From positions 1 to 12,421 of the forward strand of contig CALWWO010000181.1 of the NCBI GenBank assembly GCA_944385265.1: a stretch of 12,421 bases of DNA, in the 5' to 3' direction. Source of the stretch: an uncultured Oscillospiraceae bacterium (lineage in GTDB: Bacteria > Bacillota_A > Clostridia > Oscillospirales > Oscillospiraceae). A program made the position numbers and the translations under genes. Positions within the stretch are counted from its first letter, which is position 1. Each line of letters begins with the position of its first letter. The notes beneath the pieces were generated by a model. It was not told the origin of the DNA. It ran no database searches and saw only the letters and a program-made list of their open reading frames with translations. This document shows, in pieces, positions 1 through 6,778 of this stretch.

Positions 1-300
1 ATAAGCGCGAGAGTCGTCGATATGTTCACGCTGAAGCCCATCGACGAGGAGCTTATCAGAAAATGCGCCGCCGACACCGGAGTTATCGTAACGGCGGAAA
101 ACCACAATAAAATAGGCGGTCTGTACAGCGCCGTATGCGAGGCTCTCCGCGGTGGAATGGGCGCGTATGTCGGCTACGTCGCCGTTGAAGACGAATTCGG
201 CGAGGTCGGACCGATCGATTATTTGCAGCAGCGTTTTGGTCTTACGGCAGAACATATCGTAGAAGTCGTAAAATCATCTCTTGCAAATAAACAAGCCTGA
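1..300 (+). CDS. Transketolase, C-terminal part (5' end outside the window)
   Basis: Frame 1 is open from the first base to the TGA at 298-300, giving the last 99 residues of a protein that begins upstream. The sequence matches the transketolase C-terminal domain: RVVDMFTLKPID, then TAENHNKIGGLYSAV, then EDEFGEVGPIDYLQQRFGL, which is the usual end of the pentose-phosphate enzyme and of split C-terminal subunits. Transketolase moves two-carbon ketol units between sugar phosphates using thiamine diphosphate, in the cytosol. This domain is the structural C-terminal fold; the cofactor-binding and pyrimidine domains would lie to the left. In many clostridia transketolase is split into two genes, so this could be the end of either a small C-terminal subunit or a full-length enzyme; the window cannot tell. 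The ATG at 22 lies inside the domain and is not the start. A hairpin terminator follows 31 bases after the stop. Confidence 0.88.
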   Translation: MSARVVDMFTLKPIDEELIRKCAADTGVIVTAENHNKIGGLYSAVCEALRGGMGAYVGYVAVEDEFGEVGPIDYLQQRFGLTAEHIVEVVKSSLANKQA

Positions 301-331
301 TTTCCCCGATTCAAATCTTTTCATATAAACT

Positions 332-360
332 AAAATCCGCGGCTTTTGCCGCGGATTTTT
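332..360 (+). terminator. Rho-independent terminator shared by convergent genes
   Basis: A perfect 12-bp stem (AAAATCCGCGGC at 332-343 paired with 348-359) closes a TTTT loop and runs into six T residues on the plus strand. It sits between the transketolase stop and the stop of the convergent serine hydrolase gene, which begins at 360. The opposite strand also ends in TTTT, so it can serve both transcripts. Confidence 0.9.
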
Positions 361-2096
361 TAATCTGCATATTTTATATCCATTTCGATCTTTGGATCTA
401 ACATCGCCTCTATCTTGTATTTCATGTACGACATGTCCAGCTTCTTTACAGGTCTCGCCACTATGCTCTTTGTTGAAAGATCGTCGGCAAAACCGGCAAC
501 TGTCTTTATAACATATTGGCTCCCCGGTATCTCATGCTGCTCCAGCGTCACACCTGATTTTTTGAATCTGAGCTTTAAGATACGCGTGACAGGCGTCTCA
601 ATAAAATCGATCCTTACGGTAATGACAAGGTTTTTGTCCTCATCGTACGCCGCCGTTGTTTTCGACGCAATGCGAAAAGAGAATGTCTCCCCCTTAAGCT
701 CGCTCTCAACGGGATTTTTTATCCCTGTCCTGATCTTATATGAGGCGGACTTTTCCTTATATATTATAAAAAGCTCCTTGCCCTCAATACTAAAGCGCAG
801 CGATGATAAACCTTTTGTGTACGTGTTCAGATACACCTGCACAGTTATCGGTAAAAGTCCCGTCGTTTTATCATCATTTTTGGGGATAAACTCCAGTCCC
901 GCTATTTTCTCTTTATTTTTCCGCCATACGAGCATGTCCCAGAAATCAGGGAATCTCCTGTAAGCACTCAGTGACCGTATATATTTTTTCAGCTCTCTGT
1001 AATCGGATTTTCTGCCGCCGGCTTTGTAATTTATTTTCCCGCCGAAATACTTTACGGCATGCTTAAAATAATTGCTTTGTTGAAAATTTTCGCTGTTGCC
1101 GGCGTTTGATACTATTATGATCCTGTTATCACGAAACACTAGCACATCCTGCCCCAGCATTCCGTTGAACAGGAACGTATTTTTCTTTCTTCCGCACCAT
1201 ATCTGAAAGCCATAGTTAAAATCGCCGTAGCTTTCCGGCGTCTCAGCCTGAGTGCTGAGCGCAAGCTTCAGATACTCCTCAGGAACTATTCTCTGTCCCT
1301 TCCATATGCCGCCGTCAAGCGTCATTTGAGCGATTTTAGCCATATCCTCAGGCTTTATATAAAGCCCCCAACCGCCCTTAGGCAGACCGGTCGGTGATTT
1401 CTCCCAATAAGTCCCGGTTATTCCGAGCGGGGCAAACAGCTTGCTTTCAAGATATTTTTCAAAGCCGACTCCGCATCTCCTGTCTATTATGGCGACAAGC
1501 ATGAACGTATTCATGCTGTTGTAATTGAACGTCTCCCCTATTTTACCGTACAAAGGCGACGACAAGTATCCGCGTACCCAGTCATGCGTCGTCATAGATA
1601 CGACCTCGTTGAACAGTATACCGCTTCTCATCGTTAGGACATCCCGTATCGTCAAATCACGAAGCTGCAATCTGGCTATAGGCGACGTCTTGTCGCTGAA
1701 AATATCCGCGATTTTTTCATTCAAGCGCACTTTCTTCTCTCCGACAAGTATCCCGAAAAGCAGCGAAACTATGCTCTTGCACGCAGAGAACATGAGTCTT
1801 GCGATATCTATTCTATATGCGCCGAATGTAGCCTCTGTTATTACTTTACCGTCCTTTAGGATAAGCACGCTGTGCATATTCAGGGTAGGATCTCCATAAA
1901 GCGCTTGCAAAAATTCCTTTATCCTAATTGAGGAAATTCCGGCATCCTCCGGGCGGCAGCGTTCAAACGGCTCTTCTACTTCCGTTTGAGCAATCGGCGG
2001 TTTTTCAAACGGAGGCAGCACCGGCTTTGTGGACGATTTGCTGTTTATTATGCTGAGCAGCAGCCTTAGTGCCGAATTGTACTCCGAAACTCCCAT
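360..2096 (-). CDS. Serine hydrolase of the beta-lactamase (class C / PBP-like) family
   Basis: A 578-residue protein with a beta-lactamase-fold serine hydrolase domain at about residues 45-350. The catalytic SxxK motif is S104-A-C-K107 (LMFSACKSIVSLL), the second motif is Y192-N-S194 within FNYNSMN, and a family-typical GMLGQ near residue 312 stands where the KTG-like motif is expected. Such proteins are esterases, peptidases or D-Ala-D-Ala-type hydrolases; the substrate cannot be read here. The N-terminus (MGVSEYNSAL) has no signal peptide or membrane helix, so the enzyme looks cytosolic, unlike true beta-lactamases. Residues from about 360 to 578 form an extra strand-rich tail that I do not recognise. 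A strong binding site (GGGAGGGA) lies just before the ATG, and only 14 bases separate this gene from the upstream ygiQ-like gene, so the two are probably co-transcribed. The shared terminator at 332-360 follows. Confidence 0.85.
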   Translation of the reverse strand: MGVSEYNSALRLLLSIINSKSSTKPVLPPFEKPPIAQTEVEEPFERCRPEDAGISSIRIKEFLQALYGDPTLNMHSVLILKDGKVITEATFGAYRIDIARLMFSACKSIVSLLFGILVGEKKVRLNEKIADIFSDKTSPIARLQLRDLTIRDVLTMRSGILFNEVVSMTTHDWVRGYLSSPLYGKIGETFNYNSMNTFMLVAIIDRRCGVGFEKYLESKLFAPLGITGTYWEKSPTGLPKGGWGLYIKPEDMAKIAQMTLDGGIWKGQRIVPEEYLKLALSTQAETPESYGDFNYGFQIWCGRKKNTFLFNGMLGQDVLVFRDNRIIIVSNAGNSENFQQSNYFKHAVKYFGGKINYKAGGRKSDYRELKKYIRSLSAYRRFPDFWDMLVWRKNKEKIAGLEFIPKNDDKTTGLLPITVQVYLNTYTKGLSSLRFSIEGKELFIIYKEKSASYKIRTGIKNPVESELKGETFSFRIASKTTAAYDEDKNLVITVRIDFIETPVTRILKLRFKKSGVTLEQHEIPGSQYVIKTVAGFADDLSTKSIVARPVKKLDMSYMKYKIEAMLDPKIEMDIKYAD

Positions 2097-2110
2097 TTTA
2101 TCCCTCCCTT

Positions 2111-4111
2111 TTATCTCTTTTTGGCAGTCTTCCCTCTCGGCTTGTCCGCACTGCGGCGCGTTTCTTCGTTTTTATTGCGGCTTTTTGGCGGCGCTCCTGC
2201 GCCTTTTCTCTTTTCTGGCGATGGTTTAGAAGCTGCATTTTTCCCATGCCGCGATTCAACTTTTTTTGCCGTCTTTTGACTTCGCTGCGCGCTCTTTTGC
2301 CGTATTTTAGCGTCGGGACGTATCAGGCAATTTTTGCCGTATCCTATAAGGTCATAACGTCCGGCTGTTATGAGCGCCTCCATAACAAGTTTCCGCTTTT
2401 CCGGGCGTTTCCACTGTAAAAGCGCACGCTGTATCGCCTTTTCGTGAAAGGTCTTCGGCACGTAAACAGGCAGCATCGTCCTCGGGTCGAGCCCGGTATA
2501 ATACATGCATGTCGACAGCGTCCCCGGAGTCGGGTAAAAATCCTGCACCTGTTCCGGCTGCCTTCCCGTCTTGTTCAAATATTCCGCAAGCGATATGGCG
2601 TCAAGCAGCGTGCTCCCCGGATGAGAGGAGATCAGATAAGGAACAAGATACTGCTCCTTATCATACTTCTGATTGAGCCGACGGTATTTTTCCATAAAAC
2701 GGTTATACACCTCGTTATGCGGCTTTCCCATATAGTCTAGCACACTGTCAATGCAATGCTCCGGCGCTACCTTCAGCTGACCTGAGATATGGTATTTTAC
2801 CAGTTCTGCAAAAAACTCGCCGTTTTTATCCTGTAAAAGATAATCAAAGCGTATACCTGAGCGCACAAAAACTTTTTTTACGCCGGGTATCTTGCGAAGC
2901 TCCCTGAGAAGCTTTAAATAATCGGTGTGATCAGCGTCAAGATTTTTGCACGGCGTCGGCGTAAGGCAGTTTTTACCTTTGCAAAGCCCGTTTTTCAACT
3001 GCTGCTTGCATGAGGGATGGCGAAAATTCGCCGTCGGTCCGCCAACGTCGTGGACGTATCCCTTGAATTTAGGGTGGTGAGTAAAACGTTCTACCTCCCT
3101 GATAACAGATTCGTGGCTGCGCGAGGTTACCATCCGCCCCTGGTGAAACGCAAGAGAGCAGAAATTGCACGCGCCGAAGCACCCTCTGTTATGTATTACG
3201 GAAAAGCGCACCTCTTCGATAGCGGGCACGCCGCCCATCTCGTCATACATCGGATGAACTTCCCTTGTATACGGAAGCTCCGAAACTCTATCAAACTCCG
3301 CGGTAGGCAACGGCATCATCGGCGGATTGACGACAAGAAGTTTATCGCCGTGCCGCTGTATCACAGCCCGTCCTCTTACGGGGTCATGCTCGTCATACTG
3401 TATCATATTCGCTCTGGCGTAAGCGCTTTTGTCCTTTGAGACATCCTCATACGAGGCGCATTCCGCATAATCATACGCGCATGCGCCGATATCGTCGCAT
3501 ATAAACGCCGTACCGCGTACGTCCGTTATCGCATTTACCGGATATCCCGCGTCTAACCGACGCGCTATCTCGATCGTAGCGCTCTCCCCCATGCCATATG
3601 TCAAAATATCAGCCCGCGCGTCAAATAATATCGCGCGGCGGACCCTGTCGTCCCAGTAATCATAATGGGCAAACCGCCTGAGCGACGCTTCAAGTCCGCC
3701 GATGATGATAGGGATACCGGGAAAAGCCTCTCGTGCGCGATTTGCATACACTATCGTCGCATGATCCGGTCTTAGCCCCGCCTTTTTTCCCGGGGAATAA
3801 AAATCTTCAGAGCGTTTCTTCTTCGCCGCGGTATAATGAGCGACCATGGAGTCCAAATTTCCGGCGCCGATCATCACGCCGAGCCGAGGCCGTCCTATCT
3901 TTTTAAACGCATCTGTACTGTGCCAGTCCGGCTGCGCGAGTACGCAGACTCTATACCCCTCCGCCTCCAGCACTCTGCCTATAACTGCGGTACCAAAGCT
4001 TGGGTGATCCACGTACGCATCGCCAGTGACGAGGAGGAAATCGTAATATTCCCATCCGCGGTGTTTCATATCCGCTGCCGATACTGGTAAAAATAGATTT
4101 ATATCAATCAT
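2111..4111 (-). CDS. ygiQ: YgiQ-family radical SAM protein
   Basis: Matches the YgiQ family (UPF0313), whose function is still not established. Visible marks, numbered from the longer upstream start at 4132: VTGDAYVDHPSFG near residue 35, GGLEASLRRFAHYDYW near residue 145, the radical SAM iron-sulfur motif C318-x3-C322-x2-C325 (CFGACNFC), and a second cysteine cluster (C375, C384, C389, C395). Radical SAM proteins use a 4Fe-4S cluster to cleave S-adenosylmethionine and make a radical in the cytosol. The C-terminus ends in a lysine/arginine-rich, low-complexity tail of about 65 residues. I chose the ATG at 4111 (666 residues) rather than 4132. It is preceded by GAGAG at good spacing and begins MIDINLFLPVSAADM, a typical family start. 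The predicted promoter would also leave only about three leader bases before 4132. It is the first gene of an operon with the serine hydrolase. Confidence 0.93.
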   Translation of the reverse strand: MIDINLFLPVSAADMKHRGWEYYDFLLVTGDAYVDHPSFGTAVIGRVLEAEGYRVCVLAQPDWHSTDAFKKIGRPRLGVMIGAGNLDSMVAHYTAAKKKRSEDFYSPGKKAGLRPDHATIVYANRAREAFPGIPIIIGGLEASLRRFAHYDYWDDRVRRAILFDARADILTYGMGESATIEIARRLDAGYPVNAITDVRGTAFICDDIGACAYDYAECASYEDVSKDKSAYARANMIQYDEHDPVRGRAVIQRHGDKLLVVNPPMMPLPTAEFDRVSELPYTREVHPMYDEMGGVPAIEEVRFSVIHNRGCFGACNFCSLAFHQGRMVTSRSHESVIREVERFTHHPKFKGYVHDVGGPTANFRHPSCKQQLKNGLCKGKNCLTPTPCKNLDADHTDYLKLLRELRKIPGVKKVFVRSGIRFDYLLQDKNGEFFAELVKYHISGQLKVAPEHCIDSVLDYMGKPHNEVYNRFMEKYRRLNQKYDKEQYLVPYLISSHPGSTLLDAISLAEYLNKTGRQPEQVQDFYPTPGTLSTCMYYTGLDPRTMLPVYVPKTFHEKAIQRALLQWKRPEKRKLVMEALITAGRYDLIGYGKNCLIRPDAKIRQKSAQRSQKTAKKVESRHGKNAASKPSPEKRKGAGAPPKSRNKNEETRRSADKPRGKTAKKR

Positions 4112-4141
4112 ATTTGCTCTCTTTTCTGTCATATATCTAAT

Positions 4142-4170
4142 ATTTTAACTTAAAACTGTCCGAATTACAA
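4142..4170 (-). promoter_or_regulatory. Sigma-70-type promoter of the ygiQ operon
   Basis: On the minus strand TTGTAA (4170-4165) and TAAAAT (4147-4142) are separated by exactly 17 bases. The expected start of transcription is about 4135, which places the ATG at 4111 roughly 24 bases downstream with its ribosome binding site inside the leader. This is the basis for preferring that start. It lies back to back with the tRNA promoter. Confidence 0.6.
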
Positions 4171-4189
4171 CCGCCGATGCAAGAAAGCA

Positions 4190-4218
4190 TTGACAAAGCT
4201 TTTTAATTATGCTACTAT
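4190..4218 (+). promoter_or_regulatory. Strong sigma-70-type promoter of the tRNA-Ser pair
   Basis: Consensus TTGACA (4190-4195), a 17-base spacer and TACTAT (4213-4218) stand 25 bases before the first tRNA gene. The near-consensus sequence and optimal spacing fit a stable-RNA promoter. Confidence 0.85.
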
Positions 4219-4243
4219 ATGTCTTGCGTTTAATCGTCGGTTT

Positions 4244-4332
4244 GGAGAGATACCGAAGTGGTCATAACGGAGCGGTCTTGAAAACCGTCGTACGGCAACG
4301 TACCGTGGGTTCGAATCCCACTCTCTCCGCCA
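4244..4332 (+). tRNA. tRNA-Ser (anticodon TGA)
   Basis: The cloverleaf can be drawn by eye. Acceptor GGAGAGA (4244-4250) pairs perfectly with TCTCTCC (4322-4328). The anticodon stem GCGGT/ACCGT surrounds loop CTTGAAA with anticodon TGA at 4279-4281. A long variable arm with stem GTACG/CGTAC and GCAA loop is typical of serine tRNAs. The T arm is GTGGG-TTCGAAT-CCCAC. Discriminator G is at 4329 and CCA is encoded at 4330-4332. It reads UCA and, by wobble, other UCN serine codons. Confidence 0.97.
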
Positions 4333-4337
4333 TATAT

Positions 4338-4428
4338 GGAGAAGTACCCAAGAGGCCGAAGGGGCTCCCCTGCTAAGGGAGTAGACGTGTTAAAGCGTGC
4401 GAGGGTTCAAATCCCTCCGTCTCCGCCA
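4338..4428 (+). tRNA. tRNA-Ser (anticodon GCT)
   Basis: Second serine tRNA, five bases after the first and presumably in the same transcript. The anticodon stem CTCCC/GGGAG surrounds loop CTGCTAA with anticodon GCT at 4372-4374, which reads AGC/AGU codons. A long variable arm and a T arm (GAGGG-TTCAAAT-CCCTC) are present, discriminator G is at 4425 and CCA is encoded at 4426-4428. The acceptor stem GGAGAAG (4338-4344) against CGTCTCC (4418-4424) pairs at six of seven positions; A4343 faces G4419, a mismatch at the sixth pair. Confidence 0.96.
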
Positions 4429-4467
4429 CGTCGTCGCCAGCTTCAGATCGCTTGCGGCGACTTTTTT
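4427..4467 (+). repeat. Degenerate direct repeat, copy 1 (starts at the tRNA 3' end)
   Basis: A 41-base segment beginning CACGTCGTCG (from the CA of the tRNA CCA end) and ending in CTTTTTT recurs at 4655-4695 with the same internal spacing. I count about 31 identical bases of 41, with the first ten and the last seven invariant. The copy runs into a hairpin: GGCGACTTTT (4456-4465) pairs perfectly with 4474-4483. Confidence 0.6.
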
Positions 4468-4487
4468 ATATATAAAAGTCGCCGGTT

Positions 4488-4604
4488 CGCTCATTCCGCT
4501 GCGTCTCCTTTTCCGAAAAAGGTCACGCTACGCCTTTGCTGCTCGCTTGCAAGCGCGCTCGCGGCGCTCCGGCTTGCTACCAACCTTTTTCGGGGATATG
4601 AGCG
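4488..4604 (+). repeat. Large nested inverted repeat downstream of the tRNAs
   Basis: CGCTCAT (4488-4494) is mirrored by ATGAGCG (4598-4604), and inside it CCGAAAAAGGT (4513-4523) is mirrored by ACCTTTTTCGG (4583-4593). The loop contains the 12-base palindrome CGCTTGCAAGCG (4544-4555). Together these can fold into one long branched hairpin. No T tract follows, so it is not a standard terminator; its role is unknown. Confidence 0.55.
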
Positions 4605-4654
4605 TTCAACTCCCACCTCCGAAAAGCCAAAAAATCTTTTTCATGTGGCTTAGA

Positions 4655-4695
4655 CACGTCGTCGTGGACTTCGTATCGTTCGCGACGGCTTTTTT
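4655..4695 (+). repeat. Degenerate direct repeat, copy 2
   Basis: Second copy of the 41-base CACGTCGTCG...CTTTTTT element, 228 bases after the first. Like copy 1 it leads into a hairpin with a T-rich loop: GACGGC at 4684-4689 faces GCCGTC just past 4710. The similarity continues weakly beyond the 41 bases, through a CGCTCCTCCT-like stretch and a second A-rich/T-rich hairpin. Confidence 0.6.
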
Positions 4696-4744
4696 CTTTT
4701 TCAAAGCAAACGCCGTCTCCCATTCACTTTGTCGCTCCTCCTCT

Positions 4745-4785
4745 CAAAAACACAAACGCTGCGCTGGTTTGTGTTTTTGTTTTTT
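4745..4785 (+). terminator. Hairpin with T tract, candidate terminator of the tRNA transcript
   Basis: A perfect 13-bp stem (CAAAAACACAAAC at 4745-4757 with 4767-4779) closes a 9-base loop GCTGCGCTG and is followed by six T residues (4780-4785). It is the first hairpin after the tRNA genes with a proper T tract, although 317 bases past the last tRNA. The stem is A/T rich. Confidence 0.5.
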
Positions 4786-5028
4786 CTAAATGCAAATTTC
4801 GTTTTGCTCCGACTTATTTTTTGTCTACAGCAGGAAATAAGCCATTCGCCGCCCTTGCTCCTCCTCTTTTGCAAAAAGTCACGCTCGGCTCACCTGTTCA
4901 GTTGTAAACGCCCTCACGACGGCTCGCTGTCGCAAAATGGCTGTTTTGCGGTTTTCTTTGCTTTGAGCTGCTTCTGTTTTAGTCGCGATATGCGGATTTT
5001 CCTGTTTTCGGCGCTTTTTAGCACCTAT

Positions 5029-5052
5029 ATTGCACACGAAATTGCACACGAA
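5029..5052 (+). repeat. Perfect 12-base tandem duplication
   Basis: ATTGCACACGAA occurs twice in direct succession (5029-5040 and 5041-5052), ending 16 bases before the -35 box of the orphan promoter. It could be a replication slippage product or a paired binding site; nothing in the sequence decides. Confidence 0.8.
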
Positions 5053-5068
5053 AAATTTGGATTATCTC

Positions 5069-5097
5069 TTGACTATTTGGCTTATATGGTTTATTAT
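5069..5097 (+). promoter_or_regulatory. Orphan sigma-70-type promoter
   Basis: TTGACT (5069-5074), a 17-base spacer and TATTAT (5092-5097) match the consensus at five of six positions each. No coding start follows on this strand before the convergent MATE gene; two stable hairpins do. Confidence 0.6.
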
Positions 5098-5103
5098 ACA
5101 TAC

Positions 5104-5226
5104 GATACATTTTTTCTTTTGCCGTCGGTTGGGATTCTTTCCCGCCGGCGGCGTTTTATCTTATTTCGAATATGGTCCATGCAAATCACCGAGCTTCGGC
5201 AAATTGGAAGCTCGGTGATTTTAGCT
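5104..5226 (+). ncRNA. Candidate small non-coding RNA (about 120 nt)
   Basis: The boundaries are inferred: start about seven bases after the orphan -10 box, end after the last hairpin. Two structures lie within. In the first, GCCGTCGG (5121-5128) pairs with CCGGCGGC (5145-5152) through one G-U wobble, enclosing a GGGA/TCCC inner stem. The second is a perfect 15-bp stem (5183-5197 with 5207-5221) with a 9-base loop, followed by TTTTAGCTTTT. No ORF with a ribosome binding site is present. I do not recognise a known RNA family. Confidence 0.4.
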
Positions 5227-5230
5227 TTTC
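5183..5230 (+). terminator. 15-bp perfect hairpin followed by a T-rich tail
   Basis: AAATCACCGAGCTTC (5183-5197) pairs without mismatch to 5207-5221 around loop GGCAAATTG. The downstream TTTTAGCTTTT is a broken T tract, so termination on the plus strand is likely. On the minus strand the tail is only three T residues, making it a weaker back-up terminator for the MATE gene. Confidence 0.6.
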
Positions 5231-5260
5231 AAGTTCAGTTGTTTTTAAGCACGTTTCATT

Positions 5261-5283
5261 ATAAAAAGCTGCGCTTTAGCTTT
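5261..5283 (-). terminator. Weak candidate terminator of the MATE gene
   Basis: On the minus strand AAAGCT (5283-5278) pairs with AGCTTT (5270-5265) and is followed by two more T residues and AT. The stem is only 6 bp, so this is a tentative call. It lies about 40 bases beyond the MATE stop. Confidence 0.35.
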
Positions 5284-5323
5284 GACAGAACAATATTTTG
5301 CCAAGCGGATTTGATATACGTTG

Positions 5324-6667
5324 TCACTCCACATCTGGGCGATATAATTGCGGGTGCAGCTTTTTCAATATGATTGCCGACATAACTCCGGTGAGTAGCG
5401 AGGTCGCGGCAAAATTAAGCCAAATTCCTGTAAGCCCCAACGACCAAAGTACGCCTATAAGTATAACGGGGATGACAAGCGCGGTCGACACTGAGATAAG
5501 CGACGCCGGCATTGCTTTTTCAATCGCCAGCATATAGCTCTGCGTCGCAAATGTAAACCATCTTGTGATATAGGTAAGACTAAACAAACGCAGCGCCCCG
5601 ACATACATTTGCAGTGTCTCTGGATCGACTTCGTCTACGAACAGTAGCGTCACCTGTTTAGGCAGCAGCGCCAGCAGCGCAACTGCCGCCACTGAAACGA
5701 CTGCACTTGCAACAAAACAGCACTTTTCAATGGCTCTAACGCGTGAGAACTTACCGGCTCCCCAGTTGTAACCGACTGCTGGTTGAAGGGAATCACACAT
5801 TCCGTACATAATAGGCTGGACAAATCCGTCCGCAAACATCAAGACGCCGTAAATCGATACGGCGGTTTCTCCGCCTAAATGCACCAAAATAGTATTCATC
5901 AAAATGGAGGTTATCCTACCGGCGATATTATTTAAGAAATTCGGACTTCCACAGGAAATTATCTGTTTTATCATACGTTTTGTAAACTGCGGCTTGCAGA
6001 AGCGCAGCAGTGTTTTTCCGCGGAAAAACGGAATAAACGCGATAAGTACGCAAACTATCATGCCTAAGCACGTGGCAAGCGACGCGCCCCATATTCCCCA
6101 TTTAAATACGCCGAGGAACAGAAATTCTAAAACGCCGCTTAGCACGGACATGAAGATATTCAGGAACATACTGCCGCGGATATATCCACAGATACGTAAA
6201 TAATTATCAACTGCAAACATGATGGTCGTCACCGGCGAGCATATGGCGTATACGCGCATATACTGCACCGCAAACGAGGCGAATTCTCCTTCGGCTCCCA
6301 TAAGCTGGATAAGCAGAGGCGCCGCGGCATACATGACGCCGCCTATCAAAGTTCCCGTTGCCGCTACCATCAGGCAGGCACAGGTAAAGATATTGCTGGC
6401 TTCACTCTCCTGCTTTTTCCCCAAACACACCGATATGGGGACAGAGGAGCCTACGCCGATCAAATCGGCAAGCGAAAAATTGATGATTACAAATGGCATT
6501 GCAAGATTGAGCGCGGCAAACGCCGTTTCACCGAGATATCTCCCGACGAAGACACCATCGATCGTCTGATAAAGCGCCGACGCTAACATGCTGATTGCAC
6601 CGAGAATAGACGCTATAAACAACAGTTTCAGCGGCGGCGTTTTATAAAAAAGCGCTGTTGAATTCAT
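5324..6667 (-). CDS. MATE-family efflux transporter
   Basis: A 447-residue integral membrane protein of the multidrug and toxin extrusion (MatE) family, with the usual length of about 450 and about 12 hydrophobic segments in two halves. Recognisable marks are the N-terminal helix with LYQTIDGVFVGRYLG, typical of MATE helix 1, the AALNLAMPFVI segment, and in the second half YGVLMFADGFVQPIMYGMCDSLQPAVGYNWGAG. MATE proteins export cationic drugs, metabolites or other small compounds in exchange for Na+ or H+; the substrate cannot be read from sequence. AGGAGGAG precedes the ATG at slightly long spacing. It stands alone on its strand, convergent with the tRNA side. Its promoter lies far upstream, giving a structured leader of about 344 nt with a terminator-like hairpin, which suggests control by attenuation. 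Confidence 0.93.
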   Translation of the reverse strand: MNSTALFYKTPPLKLLFIASILGAISMLASALYQTIDGVFVGRYLGETAFAALNLAMPFVIINFSLADLIGVGSSVPISVCLGKKQESEASNIFTCACLMVAATGTLIGGVMYAAAPLLIQLMGAEGEFASFAVQYMRVYAICSPVTTIMFAVDNYLRICGYIRGSMFLNIFMSVLSGVLEFLFLGVFKWGIWGASLATCLGMIVCVLIAFIPFFRGKTLLRFCKPQFTKRMIKQIISCGSPNFLNNIAGRITSILMNTILVHLGGETAVSIYGVLMFADGFVQPIMYGMCDSLQPAVGYNWGAGKFSRVRAIEKCCFVASAVVSVAAVALLALLPKQVTLLFVDEVDPETLQMYVGALRLFSLTYITRWFTFATQSYMLAIEKAMPASLISVSTALVIPVILIGVLWSLGLTGIWLNFAATSLLTGVMSAIILKKLHPQLYRPDVE

Positions 6668-6696
6668 TTATTAAGTCTCCTCCTTTCAAAAGCGCT

Positions 6697-6741
6697 CGCA
6701 GATACGCTATGCTTTTCTGATTTTGGCATAACGCTTCTGCG
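6697..6741 (-). promoter_or_regulatory. Second leader hairpin just before the MATE ribosome binding site
   Basis: On the minus strand CGCAGA (6741-6736) pairs with TCTGCG (6702-6697), and CGTTATGC (6733-6726) pairs with GCATAGCG (6712-6705) through one G-U wobble, around a 13-base A-rich loop. It ends 13 bases before the AGGAGG. It has no T tract, so it may tune translation or mRNA stability rather than stop transcription. Confidence 0.5.
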
Positions 6742-6778
6742 TTTTGTACTATATATATTTATATTTATTGCTACTTCT

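Larger units (their letters stand above)
4429..5323. other. 895-base region without a believable gene: repeats, hairpins, candidate small RNA
   Basis: Several frames stay open on the plus strand, but their translations are low-complexity strings rich in Leu, Phe, Ser and Arg, have no family signature and run straight out of the tRNA-Ser gene. I treat them as non-coding. What is visible is a block of degenerate repeat/hairpin modules from 4427 to about 4930, a perfect 12-base tandem duplication at 5029-5052, an isolated promoter at 5069-5097, and three hairpins at 5121-5152, 5183-5221 and 5265-5283. Confidence 0.6.

Noticed and set aside
3017..3439. 140-codon plus-strand frame
   Set aside because: Antisense to the radical SAM core of ygiQ; no signal, no family, no binding site.
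4338..4428. tRNA-Ser(GCT) as a pseudogene
   Set aside because: Only one acceptor mismatch; anticodon, variable arm, T arm, discriminator and CCA are all intact, so I keep it as a tRNA.
4427..5052. Possible CRISPR array or mobile element in the repeat block
   Set aside because: Only two or three diverged copies with uneven spacing, no spacers of constant length, no cas or transposase gene, no target-site duplication seen.
4336..5373. Overlapping plus-strand open frames of 105, 130 and 214 codons after the tRNA pair
   Set aside because: They start inside the tRNA genes or lack ribosome binding sites, translate to Leu/Phe/Ser/Arg-rich strings with no family marks, and coincide with repeats and hairpins.
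6697..6741. Second MATE leader hairpin as another terminator
   Set aside because: No T tract follows the stem on the minus strand; the next bases lead straight into the ribosome binding site.
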